64,000 nucleotides of DNA, from NCBI GenBank assembly GCA_963617485.1, contig CAVEPA010000006.1:78574-142573 (forward strand), read 5' to 3'. The notes beneath the pieces are model-generated. The model did no database searches. It had not been told where the DNA came from and saw only the letters and a list, made by a program, of their open reading frames with translations. A program made the translations under genes and the position numbers. Origin of the DNA: UBA1757 sp963617485 (GTDB taxonomy: Bacteria > Bacteroidota > Bacteroidia > Bacteroidales > UBA1402). Shown one piece after another: positions 32,921 to 43,239 of this stretch (its first letter is position 1; the number at the start of each line of letters is the position of its first letter).

Positions 32921-35707
32921 ATGAACAAACGCACGAAGGATAAATCTGGATTTTTTCAGACCCCAAGATTGGGCATCATTATCTTGATGCTGTTCCTTGT
33001 CGTGCCTGCCGTGGCCCAGCGCAAAATGGCCGACCCCAGTCTGGCTCCCTTGCCTGATACGCTCAGCGTGGTCAGCCCCGCTCCTGACGGCATCCGCCCT
33101 TCGCCCATCGACAGCAGTCTGGCGCATTTGGCCGACAGCGCCATGCTGGCCCTCGGCGACAGTCTGCAGCAAGCTCCGCCCCAACCCAAGAAAGACAAAG
33201 GAACATCCGACCTCACCAGTGTCATCACCTTCGAGGCGGCCGACTCCATGACCTTCAATGCCGGCGGCACCGCCCATCTTTATAAGGATGGCAAGGTGCT
33301 CTACGGAGAAATGGACCTGGGCGGTGGCTACATCGTGATGGATATGGACAGTTCCACCATCTTTGCCGTGGGTCTGCGCGACTCGGCCGGCAATGTGAGC
33401 GGTGACCCGGTCTTCGCCGACAAGAGCGGTTCCTACCAAAGCCGCGACCTCAAATACAACTTTGTTACGCAAAAGGGCCTGATTTCCAATGTAGTGACCC
33501 AGCAAGGCGAAGGTTATGTGGTGAGCGGCCGCACCAAAAAAATGGACGATGATGCCATGTATATGGTGGATGGCAAATACACCACCTGCGACAATCACGA
33601 TCATCCACATTTCTATCTGCAACTGAGCAAAGCCAAGGTCCGCCCCGGCAAGAACATCGTCACCGGCCCCGCCCACATGGTGGTGGAAGACGTGCATCTG
33701 CCGCTGGTGGTGCCTTTCGGCTATTTTCCCTTCAGCACGGAATACTCGTCGGGCATCATCACACCGACCTATGGTGATGAGCTTTCGCGAGGCTTCTACC
33801 TGCGCGACGGCGGCTATTACTTTGCCGTGAACGACTATTTCGACCTGGCCCTGACGGGCGAATACTATACTAAGGGCTCTTGGGGAGTCAAGGCACGGAG
33901 CAACTACCGCCGCCGCTACAAGTATTCGGGAAATTTCTCCTTTTCTTATCTTCTGACGGCCAACAGCGAGAAAAGCCTGCCAGACTATTCGGAAAGCTCC
34001 AACATGAGCATCACCTGGAGCCATGCGCAAGACTCCAAGGCCAATCCCTACCGTACTTTTTCGGCGTCGGTGAACTTCGCTACCAGCGGCTATTCGCGTA
34101 ACGATTTGAACTCCTATTACAATCCCGAGGCTTTCTCGCAGAACACCAAGAGTTCGAGCATCAACTTTTCGCAGCGCTTCCCCGATTTTCCGCTCAGTAT
34201 CAGTGCCAGCGCCAGCATCACCCAGCGCAGCAAGGACTCTACCCTTACCGTTTCGCTGCCCAATATGAGTCTGAGTGTCCCCAGATTTTATCCCTTCAAA
34301 CGCAAGCAGGCCGTCGGCAAGGAATATTTTTGGGAGAAGATCAGTATGAGTTATTCAGGTACCCTTACCAACAGCATTTCCGAGGTGAAGGAATACGATA
34401 TCCTGAACAAATCGCTCATACGCGACTGGCGTAACGGTATGAAACACAGCATCCCCGTGAGCGCCACCTTTACCGTGTTCAACTACATCAATGTAACGCC
34501 ATCGTTCTCCTACACCGAGCGTTGGTACACGAGCCGCCTCGACAAGTACTACGACCCCGAGACCGACCGGGTGCTCAACGATACGGTCTGGGGCTTTAAC
34601 CGCGTGTGGGACTACAACGCCAGCGTGAGCGCCTCTACCAAACTCTATGGTTTCTACCAGCCGCTGCCGCAGATTTTCGGCACCAAAGTAAATATGATAC
34701 GTCACGTGTTGACACCATCGGTATCCTTCTCTTACCGTCCCGACTTTGGCAACGACCGCTACGGCTATTACGAAACCCTGGAGTATGTGGACGCAGCCGG
34801 CAATACCCGTACCCAAACCTATTCGCATTACCAGAACTCGCTCTACGGCACTCCCGGTAAGGGCAAGTCGGGCAGCATCAACTTCAATGTGGCCAATAAT
34901 GTGGAAATGAAGGTGCGCAACGACAAGGATTCCACCGAAGAAAACGCTTTCAAGAAGGTGAGCCTTATCGATAATTTCTCCTTCGGCACTTCCTACAATC
35001 TGGCGGCCGACAGTCTTAACTGGAGCAATATCAGCGCCAATATCCGTATCAAGTTCGGCACCAAATATACCTTGAACCTGAGCGGTACCTTCGACCCTTA
35101 CACCTATCAGCTCGACAAAAACGGCAATCCGGTGCGGGTAAACGTTACACAGTTCGAAAAATACGGCATCCCGGGCCGCCTTATCAGCACGGGTACATCT
35201 TTTTCCTATACCATCAGCAACGATACCTTTAAAAAGAAGGACAAGAGCGCAGATGGCGGTGGTGATGGCAGTACCAAGCCCGAAACAACAACACCTTCTT
35301 CTTCTTCGGACGACCCTGAAGAGGCTCTCTACAAGCCCTATACGCTACCTTGGAGCATATCGCTGAGCTACACTTTGCGTTACGGACGCTCCACTTTCAA
35401 CAAGAAGACGCTCGAATACGACCGCAAACTGACGCACAACCTCAGTTTCAGCGGCAATATGTCGCTTACCGACAAATGGAAAGTCACTTGCAGCAGCAGT
35501 TACAACTTCGATACCAAGCAGCTTTCCACCATGAACTGTACCGTATCGCGCGATTTGCACTGTTGGCTGCTCTCGGCCAGTTTCATCCCCATCGGCCGCT
35601 ACAAATCCTACAACTTCTCCATACGTGTCAAGTCGGGTATGCTGCAAGACCTCAAGTACGAGCAGCGACAGAACCCCCGCGACAACGTTGTTTGGGGCGT
35701 GCATTAA
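32921..35707 (+). CDS. lptD: LPS-assembly protein LptD (Bacteroidota type)
   Basis: Outer-membrane barrel that inserts LPS into the outer leaflet. About 928 residues. An N-terminal hydrophobic segment (IIILMLFLVVPAVAQ) is the export signal. The OstA/LptA-like domain (about 95-230) has ITFEAADSMTFNAGGTAHLYKDGKV and GRTKKMDDDAMYMVDGKYTTCD. The conserved LptD stretch VPFGYFPFSTEYSSGIITPTYGDE introduces the barrel, which is rich in aromatic and Asn/Ser strands to the C-terminus (QRQNPRDNVVWGVH). A low-complexity acidic/Ser segment near 35250-35330 is probably an extracellular loop. Confidence 0.93.
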   Translation: MNKRTKDKSGFFQTPRLGIIILMLFLVVPAVAQRKMADPSLAPLPDTLSVVSPAPDGIRPSPIDSSLAHLADSAMLALGDSLQQAPPQPKKDKGTSDLTSVITFEAADSMTFNAGGTAHLYKDGKVLYGEMDLGGGYIVMDMDSSTIFAVGLRDSAGNVSGDPVFADKSGSYQSRDLKYNFVTQKGLISNVVTQQGEGYVVSGRTKKMDDDAMYMVDGKYTTCDNHDHPHFYLQLSKAKVRPGKNIVTGPAHMVVEDVHLPLVVPFGYFPFSTEYSSGIITPTYGDELSRGFYLRDGGYYFAVNDYFDLALTGEYYTKGSWGVKARSNYRRRYKYSGNFSFSYLLTANSEKSLPDYSESSNMSITWSHAQDSKANPYRTFSASVNFATSGYSRNDLNSYYNPEAFSQNTKSSSINFSQRFPDFPLSISASASITQRSKDSTLTVSLPNMSLSVPRFYPFKRKQAVGKEYFWEKISMSYSGTLTNSISEVKEYDILNKSLIRDWRNGMKHSIPVSATFTVFNYINVTPSFSYTERWYTSRLDKYYDPETDRVLNDTVWGFNRVWDYNASVSASTKLYGFYQPLPQIFGTKVNMIRHVLTPSVSFSYRPDFGNDRYGYYETLEYVDAAGNTRTQTYSHYQNSLYGTPGKGKSGSINFNVANNVEMKVRNDKDSTEENAFKKVSLIDNFSFGTSYNLAADSLNWSNISANIRIKFGTKYTLNLSGTFDPYTYQLDKNGNPVRVNVTQFEKYGIPGRLISTGTSFSYTISNDTFKKKDKSADGGGDGSTKPETTTPSSSSDDPEEALYKPYTLPWSISLSYTLRYGRSTFNKKTLEYDRKLTHNLSFSGNMSLTDKWKVTCSSSYNFDTKQLSTMNCTVSRDLHCWLLSASFIPIGRYKSYNFSIRVKSGMLQDLKYEQRQNPRDNVVWGVH

Positions 35708-35829
35708 GAATCTTTCAAAAAAGTTGGGCTAGTTTAATGCTTCCGCAACGGGACTTAACAAAGATTAGCCCCGCGGCCTGCTTTTATTGCCGTTCTTTGC
35801 GTTCTCCTAATCAACTAACTTTTTACAAC

Positions 35830-38631
35830 ATGATGAAGAAACTGCTACTCTTAGTGGCTACGCTGGGTTTGACCTTGTCCCTAGGCGCCGCCAATCCTGT
35901 TATCAAGGTCGATATCAACGAAGCCAGCCGGCAGGATGCCGAAGTGAACGAACCTGGCTACACACCTTGGAAATTCGGCAAGAACAAGTATTCCGACACC
36001 CTGGTGGTAGACGGCATCAAGATGGTGCTGCGTGGCCGCGCCGTTACTCGCGTAGACGGTGTGCTGTATGTTGATAACGAATGCTACTGCCGTTCGGCCT
36101 GGAGCAAAGCCTTGGTGCAATCGCCCAACTATCAGCGTCTGCATGGCGACGGTCTGGTGCTGGAACCCACTACCATGGTGGGTGCCATCGAATTGGTATT
36201 TATGAACTTGCCCGTCGGTACCCATTATCTGCAAACCTATCACAACTGCTGGGACGCTCCCGAAAAGAAGGAAGTTTTCCCCTTTGACGTGTATGTGGAC
36301 GGTGTGATGGTCTACGATAGCCTGATGCGTACGCAACAGGTGGCTTCCTATGCCGATGCCCTTATCGTCAAGACCACGCTCAAGGTGAAAAATGAGGGTC
36401 AGGAAGTGGTTGTCCGTTTCGAAACCAATCCCAACTACACCTCACGCTCGTCCGTTGCCGATGAGTGCACCCCCGTGCTGAACGCCTTTGAACTCAATAC
36501 GGTGGCTGTCGATGCCAAGGCTTCCAAGCCCGTTCCCGCCGATGCCGATTATCATATCAATGCTGATGACGGTGTGTACACCCTGCAATGGTCTTCTGCT
36601 GCCAATGCCGACAAGCACCTTATTTATATAGGTACTTCCAAAGACAATCTCTCGCTGGTATCTACCCAGGTGAAGGCCGATACATCTTACGTTTTGAACA
36701 ACATCTCAACGTTCAATACGTATTATTGGCGCGTTGACGAACAGGCCGAAGACGGTACCGTTTCCGAAGGTGAAGTCTGGAGCTTCCGTTCGCGTCATCT
36801 GGCTTTCCCCGGTGCTGAGGGCTATGGCCGTTATGCTCACGGTGGACGTGGCGGCAAGGTAGTATATGTGACCAACCTCAACGATAGCGGCGAAGGCAGT
36901 TTGCGCGAAGCACTTACCAACGACATCGGTCCGCGCACGGTTTTGTTTGCCGTTTCTGGCCGTATCCAACTCAAGGGCCGTCTGGTCATGAACAAGTTCG
37001 TGACTATGGCTGGCCAGAGCGCTCCCGGCAAGGGTATCTGCATCAGCCGCGCACCTATGGGCTCCAACGACGACTGTATTTCGCGCTTTGTACGCGTGCG
37101 TCTGGGCGGCGGTGAAACGGCCGACGGTTTCGGTATGACGGGCAACGACCATGCCATTATCGACCACGTGTCCATCAGCTGGGCCATCGACGAAGTGTTC
37201 TCTTCGCGTAACGCTAAGAATATCACCTTGCAGCGCTCAATGGTAACCGAAGCCCTGAACGTGGCCGGTCACAAGAACTACGGTGAAGGCAAGGCTCATG
37301 GTTTTGCCGGTTCGGTAAGCGGTGATATCGGTTCTATCCACCACAATCTGCTGGCCCACAACAACGGCCGTAACTGGTCTCTGGCCGGTGGTTTGGACGG
37401 CAATGGCTACTCGGCAGGCCGTATGGATATCTCCAATAATGTGGTCTACAACTTCGACGGACGTGTTACCGACGGTGGCGTACACGAAGCCAACTTCGTG
37501 GGCAACTACTACAAGCGCGGACCCGTGGGCGGCAAGCAGAAAATCTTCATCGCCCAGATTGAGAATATCGGCTTGGGTACCCAGAGCTACTACTATGCCA
37601 ACAACATCCTGCAGAATCCCGACAACGGCAGCTTCATCTGCGACGGCACCGACAACACCTGCGGCCGTGACGAGCAGCTTGATAAGACGGTCGACTGGCA
37701 GCTGTGGGTAGACGAACCCTTCTTCCCCTCGTATATTACGCTGGAGAGTGCCAAAGATGCCTACAAGAGTACGCTGAGCGACGTTGGTTGCACCATGCCT
37801 GTCTTCGATGAACAAGACCAGCGCGTGGTTCGTGAAACCCTCGATGCCACCTATACCTACGTGGGTAGCTACACGGGCAAGAAAGGTCTTATCGACAATG
37901 AAGCCGATGCCGGCGGTTTTGAAGACTACGGTTACGAAGTGATAGATTTGGATGCCTTTGATACCGACCGTGACGGTTTGCCCAACTGGTGGGAAAAGAT
38001 GCTGGGTACCAACCCCAACTCTGCTGCCGGCGATTTCAGCGACAGCAATGCCGACCCCGATGGCGACGGCTTCTCCCTTTTGGAAGACTATCTTGACTGG
38101 TTGTCAGTTCCTCGCTATTATCTCTCTCAGACAGAGAACGATACCATCAACCTTGGCCAATATTTCAAGGCTTATGTCAACAGCCCCAAATATGAAGTAA
38201 GTGCCAGTGATGATGTCAATTACAGCCTGGACGGACAGCGTCTGATTATCTCAGCCGCAAAGGACTTCAAGGCCGTGCAGTACTTCACCGTAACCGTGAC
38301 CGATGCCGACAACAGCAGCTATACCCGTCGTTTTGGTGTCTGCATGGAAGAGAACATCGCCACCTCGCTGACACCCGCTATGGTGAGCAAGCCCGACTTT
38401 GCCGTAACACCCAGCCTGTTCCATTCTCAGGTGAGCGTGCGCAACCATAGCGGTGAGTCTGCCGTTGTATCCCTGCGCGACTTGAACGGAAAAGAAATCC
38501 GCCGCCAGATTCTGGCAGCGGATGCTGAAATCACTATCGATTCCTTGGATAAGTTGCCTGCCGGAGTTTATGTACTGCAAACGCAGACGGCTCAAGGCAA
38601 GATAGCCAACCACAAACTGATGAAAGACTAG
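35830..38631 (+). CDS. Secreted pectate-lyase-like protein with FN3 and T9SS sorting domain
   Basis: About 933 residues. A signal peptide (KKLLLLVATLGLTLSLGAAN) is followed by an N-terminal beta domain, then an FN3-like module (LQWSSAANADKHLIYIG ... YYWRVDEQAEDG, about 235-315). Next comes a right-handed beta-helix (FPGAEGYGRYAHGGRGGKVV onward) typical of family 1 pectate lyases, with HAIIDHVSISWAIDEV and RNWSLAGGLDGNG. A calcium-type repeat (DTDRDGLPNWWEKMLGTNPN) precedes a C-terminal T9SS domain (VSLRDLNGKEIRRQ, LPAGVYVLQTQTAQGKIANHKL). The ATG at 35830 is chosen because the open frame upstream overlaps lptD. Its TAG shares CTAG with the leuB stop. Confidence 0.88.
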   Translation: MMKKLLLLVATLGLTLSLGAANPVIKVDINEASRQDAEVNEPGYTPWKFGKNKYSDTLVVDGIKMVLRGRAVTRVDGVLYVDNECYCRSAWSKALVQSPNYQRLHGDGLVLEPTTMVGAIELVFMNLPVGTHYLQTYHNCWDAPEKKEVFPFDVYVDGVMVYDSLMRTQQVASYADALIVKTTLKVKNEGQEVVVRFETNPNYTSRSSVADECTPVLNAFELNTVAVDAKASKPVPADADYHINADDGVYTLQWSSAANADKHLIYIGTSKDNLSLVSTQVKADTSYVLNNISTFNTYYWRVDEQAEDGTVSEGEVWSFRSRHLAFPGAEGYGRYAHGGRGGKVVYVTNLNDSGEGSLREALTNDIGPRTVLFAVSGRIQLKGRLVMNKFVTMAGQSAPGKGICISRAPMGSNDDCISRFVRVRLGGGETADGFGMTGNDHAIIDHVSISWAIDEVFSSRNAKNITLQRSMVTEALNVAGHKNYGEGKAHGFAGSVSGDIGSIHHNLLAHNNGRNWSLAGGLDGNGYSAGRMDISNNVVYNFDGRVTDGGVHEANFVGNYYKRGPVGGKQKIFIAQIENIGLGTQSYYYANNILQNPDNGSFICDGTDNTCGRDEQLDKTVDWQLWVDEPFFPSYITLESAKDAYKSTLSDVGCTMPVFDEQDQRVVRETLDATYTYVGSYTGKKGLIDNEADAGGFEDYGYEVIDLDAFDTDRDGLPNWWEKMLGTNPNSAAGDFSDSNADPDGDGFSLLEDYLDWLSVPRYYLSQTENDTINLGQYFKAYVNSPKYEVSASDDVNYSLDGQRLIISAAKDFKAVQYFTVTVTDADNSSYTRRFGVCMEENIATSLTPAMVSKPDFAVTPSLFHSQVSVRNHSGESAVVSLRDLNGKEIRRQILAADAEITIDSLDKLPAGVYVLQTQTAQGKIANHKLMKD

Positions 38632-39689
38632 TCTTTTAAGATATAGTCAACTATCCAGGCGCCCACTTCCTTAGTACCGAAGTGGGCGCCTTTTTCTACC
38701 TGAATTTCAGGCGTGCGCACCTCGGCATCGAGCGAGGCATCCACGGCCTTTCTTACCAGGCTGGCCTCGGCTTTCAGGTCGAAGTACTCAAGGAGCATGG
38801 CTACCGACAGTATTTGGGCCAGTGGGTTGGCAATGTTCAGGCCCGTAGCTTGCGGCCAGCTGCCGTGTACGGGTTCGAAAACGGGTGTGCTCTCGCCCGT
38901 GGAGGCCGAGGCCAGCAGGCCCATAGAACCGCTGATGACCGAAGCTTCGTCGGTAAGAATATCGCCAAAGGTGTTCTCCGTCACCATTACATCGAAAAAG
39001 GTCGGCTCTTGTATCATACGCATAGCAGCGTTGTCCACGTACATGAAATCGGTGGTCACGGCGGGATATTGCGGGGCCATCTCTTGGGCAATCTGTCGCC
39101 ACAGCCGCGAAGAAGCCAGTACATTGGCCTTGTCTACCACCGTCAGATGATGACGGCGTTTCATGGCATAATCGAAGCCCACTTTCAGGATGCGTTCAAT
39201 CTCGTGACGTGTGTAATAGTTGGTGTCGTAAGCCTTGTCGTTGTCCTGGTACTTCTCGCCGAAATACATACCGCCCGTCAATTCGCGAATGCAGACGAAA
39301 TCGGCATCGCCCACCACTTCGGCGCGCAGGGGCGATTTGTGAACCAGACATTTGAAGCTCTGGATGGGACGGATATTGGCGTAAAGGCCGAGCTTCTTGC
39401 GCATGGCCAGCAAACCCTGTTCGGGGCGCACTTTGGCCTTGGGGTCGTTGTCGTAGCGGGGGTCGCCTACGGCCGAAAACAGTACGGCATCGGAGCGTTT
39501 GCAACACTCGAAAGTGCTTTCGGGAAAGGGGTCGCCCAGCGCATCGATGGCTGCGGCACCGCACAGTGCCTCTTCGAAACTGACCTCGTGGCCGAACTTG
39601 CCACAGACGGCCTGCAGTACTTTTACTCCCTGTTCTGATATTTCCGGGCCGATACCATCGCCGGCCAGGACGGCAATTTTTAGTTTCAT
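38628..39689 (-). CDS. leuB: 3-isopropylmalate dehydrogenase
   Basis: NAD-dependent oxidative decarboxylase, third step of leucine synthesis. 353 residues. N-terminal LAGDGIGPEI, substrate and NAD regions RELTGGMYFG, VDKANVLASSRLWR, TENTFGDILTDEASVISGSMGLL and the adenine-binding EPVHGS with ANPLAQIL are present. It is the last gene of the leu operon. Its codons near the C-terminus (AHFGTKEVGAW) overlap the terminator hairpin used by the convergent pectate-lyase gene. Confidence 0.97.
   Translation of the reverse strand: MKLKIAVLAGDGIGPEISEQGVKVLQAVCGKFGHEVSFEEALCGAAAIDALGDPFPESTFECCKRSDAVLFSAVGDPRYDNDPKAKVRPEQGLLAMRKKLGLYANIRPIQSFKCLVHKSPLRAEVVGDADFVCIRELTGGMYFGEKYQDNDKAYDTNYYTRHEIERILKVGFDYAMKRRHHLTVVDKANVLASSRLWRQIAQEMAPQYPAVTTDFMYVDNAAMRMIQEPTFFDVMVTENTFGDILTDEASVISGSMGLLASASTGESTPVFEPVHGSWPQATGLNIANPLAQILSVAMLLEYFDLKAEASLVRKAVDASLDAEVRTPEIQVEKGAHFGTKEVGAWIVDYILKD
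38657..38695 (+). terminator. Intrinsic terminator of the pectate-lyase gene, embedded in leuB
   Basis: A 13-bp perfect stem (38657-38669 with 38679-38691) and 9-nt loop followed by TTTTT on the plus strand, 26 nt past the pectate-lyase stop. The whole hairpin lies in leuB coding sequence on the other strand. Confidence 0.85.
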
Positions 39690-39713
39690 CGTGATGTATT
39701 TTTCAAAACAATT

Positions 39714-41227
<1,514 letters not shown>

Positions 41228-41255
<28 letters not shown>

Positions 41256-41830
41256 AATTCGGTCTTCTCTTGGTTGGCCCTCAGAAATTCAATGTCGTCG
41301 ATGCCGTGCATCAGACAATGCTTCTTGTAGGCGTTGATATCGAAATGTTCACTGCGCCCGCTGGCCAGGTTGCAGATGCTTTGGGCGGGCAGGTCTACGC
41401 GCACTTGGGTTTTGGCATCTTGGGCGATGCTGCGGAAAAGTTCCTGTAGGAAGTCTTCGCTCACAGTGACGGGCAGCACGAAATTATTTAACTCGTTGTT
41501 GCGGTGAATGTCGGCAAAGAAGCTGCTCACCACAACGCGGAAGCCGTAGCCGGCGATGGCCCAGGCGGCATGTTCGCGGCTGGATCCCGAACCGAAGTTC
41601 TTGCCGGCCACCAAAATCTCGCCGCTATATTGCGGCTGGTTCAGCACAAAGTCGGGGTTGGGCTCCCCATTGGGGAGAAAACGCCAGTCGTGAAATAGAT
41701 TGTCGCCGAAAAAACCTTCTTCGCGCGTAGTGGCTTTCAGAAAACGTGCCGGGATAATCTGGTCGGTGTCGATGTTCTCCAGAGGGAGCGGCACACAGGT
41801 ACTGGTGATAATATGGAAAGCTTGTTTCAT
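41228..41830 (-). CDS. leuD: 3-isopropylmalate dehydratase small subunit
   Basis: 200 residues. Swivel-domain subunit that pairs with LeuC. The signature STCVPLPLENIDTDQIIPARFLKATTREE is complete. GKNFGSGSSREHAAWAI is the substrate-binding loop, and VVSSFFADIHRNNELNN follows. The frame is open to 41977 across leuC, but the ATG at 41830 starts the family-typical MKQAFHIITSTCVPL. It is 13 nt downstream of leuC and overlaps leuA2 by 28 bp. Confidence 0.96.
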
Positions 41831-41843
41831 AAGGCAGGGTGGG

Positions 41844-43235
41844 TTAAAGAAGTTCTCTCGGGTCGATGATGCGTCCGTACACGGCGGCCGCGGCCGCCGT
41901 GTACGGACTGGCCAGCAGCGTGCGCGCTCCCGGTCCCTGACGGCCCTCAAAGTTGCGGTTGCTGGTGGAAACGGCATACTTGCCTGCGGGAATCTTGTCC
42001 TCGTTCATGGCCAGACAGGCCGAGCAACCGGGCTGACGCAGCTCGAAGCCCGCCTCCTGCAAAATCTTGTCAAGACCTTCTTCTTCAATCTGACGGCGCA
42101 CCATCCACGAACCCGGCACCAGCCAAGCGGTGACATCGGGGGCTTTGCTGCGTCCGCGCACTATGGAGGCAAAAGCCCTGAAATCTTCGATGCGGCCGTT
42201 GGTGCAGGCACCCAGAAAAACATAATCGATTTTTTTGCCCAACAGACTTTCGCCCGGCTCGAAGCCCATGTAGTGCAAGGCTTTGCCATAAGACAGCGCG
42301 GCAGCCTTGTCGGCGGGCAGGTCGGGAACGCGCTGGTCGATGGCGATGCCCATGCCGGGGTTGGTGCCGTAGGTAATCATCGGCTTGATGTCGGCTGCAT
42401 CGAAATGCAGTTCGCGGTCGAAGACGGCATCCTCATCGCTCTTGAGCGTCTGCCAATAGGCGAGTGCCCGGTCCCAATCCTCTCCCTTGGGCGCATAGTC
42501 GCGGCCCTTGATGTAGTCGAAGGTGGTCTGGTCGGGTGCAATCATGCCGCCGCGCGCCCCCATCTCTATACTGAGGTTGCAAAGTGTCAAACGGCCTTCC
42601 ATACTGAGCGAGCGTATGGCCTCGCCGGCATATTCCACAAAATAGCCCGTGGCACCGCCTGTTCCCAGTGCGGCAATAAGGTAAAGCGCCAGGTCTTTGG
42701 CCGTTACGCCTTTGCCAAGCCGCCCCTCAACGCTGATTCTCATAGTCTGTGGACGCGTCTGCAAAATACATTGCGAAGCCATCACCATCTCCACCTCGCT
42801 CGTGCCGATACCGAAAGCCACAGCACCCATGGCCCCGTGGGTAGAAGTGTGCGAATCGCCGCAGACGATGGTCATGCCCGGTAGGCTGAGGCCGCGTTCA
42901 GGCCCTACCACATGAATAATGCCGTTGTTGGGGTGCATCAGGCCGAAATGCGTCAGACCGAACTCCTTGGCGTTGCGTTCGAGCGCTTCCACCTGGCGGC
43001 GCGAAGTATCGTCCTGAATGGGCCGCTCTTGGTGCAAGGTGGGTGTATTGTGGTCGGGCATGCAGAAAATCTTCTCGGGACGGAAACAGGTAAGCCCTCT
43101 ACTACGCAGTCCGTCAAAGGCTTGCGGGCTGGTCACTTCGTGACAGTACAGCCGGTCGATGTAAAGCTGTGTCGGTCCGTCGGGAACTTCCTGCACGATG
43201 TGCGCGTCCCAAATTTTGTCGAATAAGGTATGCAT
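41844..43235 (-). CDS. leuC: 3-isopropylmalate dehydratase large subunit
   Basis: 463-residue aconitase-family enzyme with a [4Fe-4S] cluster. Cluster Cys ligands are in VFLGACTNGRIEDF (Cys-Thr-Asn-Gly) and QPGCSACLAMNEDK. Other motifs are VCGDSHTSTHGAMGA and STSNRNFEGRQG. Its C-terminus holds a run of alanines (TAAAAAVYGR) encoded by an uninterrupted 36-bp palindrome at 41873-41908. It follows leuA by 4 nt. Confidence 0.97.
   Translation of the reverse strand: MHTLFDKIWDAHIVQEVPDGPTQLYIDRLYCHEVTSPQAFDGLRSRGLTCFRPEKIFCMPDHNTPTLHQERPIQDDTSRRQVEALERNAKEFGLTHFGLMHPNNGIIHVVGPERGLSLPGMTIVCGDSHTSTHGAMGAVAFGIGTSEVEMVMASQCILQTRPQTMRISVEGRLGKGVTAKDLALYLIAALGTGGATGYFVEYAGEAIRSLSMEGRLTLCNLSIEMGARGGMIAPDQTTFDYIKGRDYAPKGEDWDRALAYWQTLKSDEDAVFDRELHFDAADIKPMITYGTNPGMGIAIDQRVPDLPADKAAALSYGKALHYMGFEPGESLLGKKIDYVFLGACTNGRIEDFRAFASIVRGRSKAPDVTAWLVPGSWMVRRQIEEEGLDKILQEAGFELRQPGCSACLAMNEDKIPAGKYAVSTSNRNFEGRQGPGARTLLASPYTAAAAAVYGRIIDPRELL
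41873..41908. repeat. Perfect uninterrupted 36-bp palindrome in leuC
   Basis: Each strand reads the same over 41873-41908 (18-bp half-sites with no spacer). It lies 29 nt before the leuC stop and encodes SPYTAAAAAVYG. Confidence 0.95.
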
Positions 43236-43239
43236 AGTC

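Noticed and set aside
35350..35829. Upstream extension of the pectate-lyase frame
   Set aside because: It overlaps the lptD coding sequence and would place the signal peptide 160 residues inside the protein. The ATG at 35830 starts a normal signal peptide.
41831..41977. Longer LeuD with a 49-residue Arg/Pro-rich extension
   Set aside because: The extension overlaps leuC and has no family match. The ATG at 41830 gives the canonical N-terminus.
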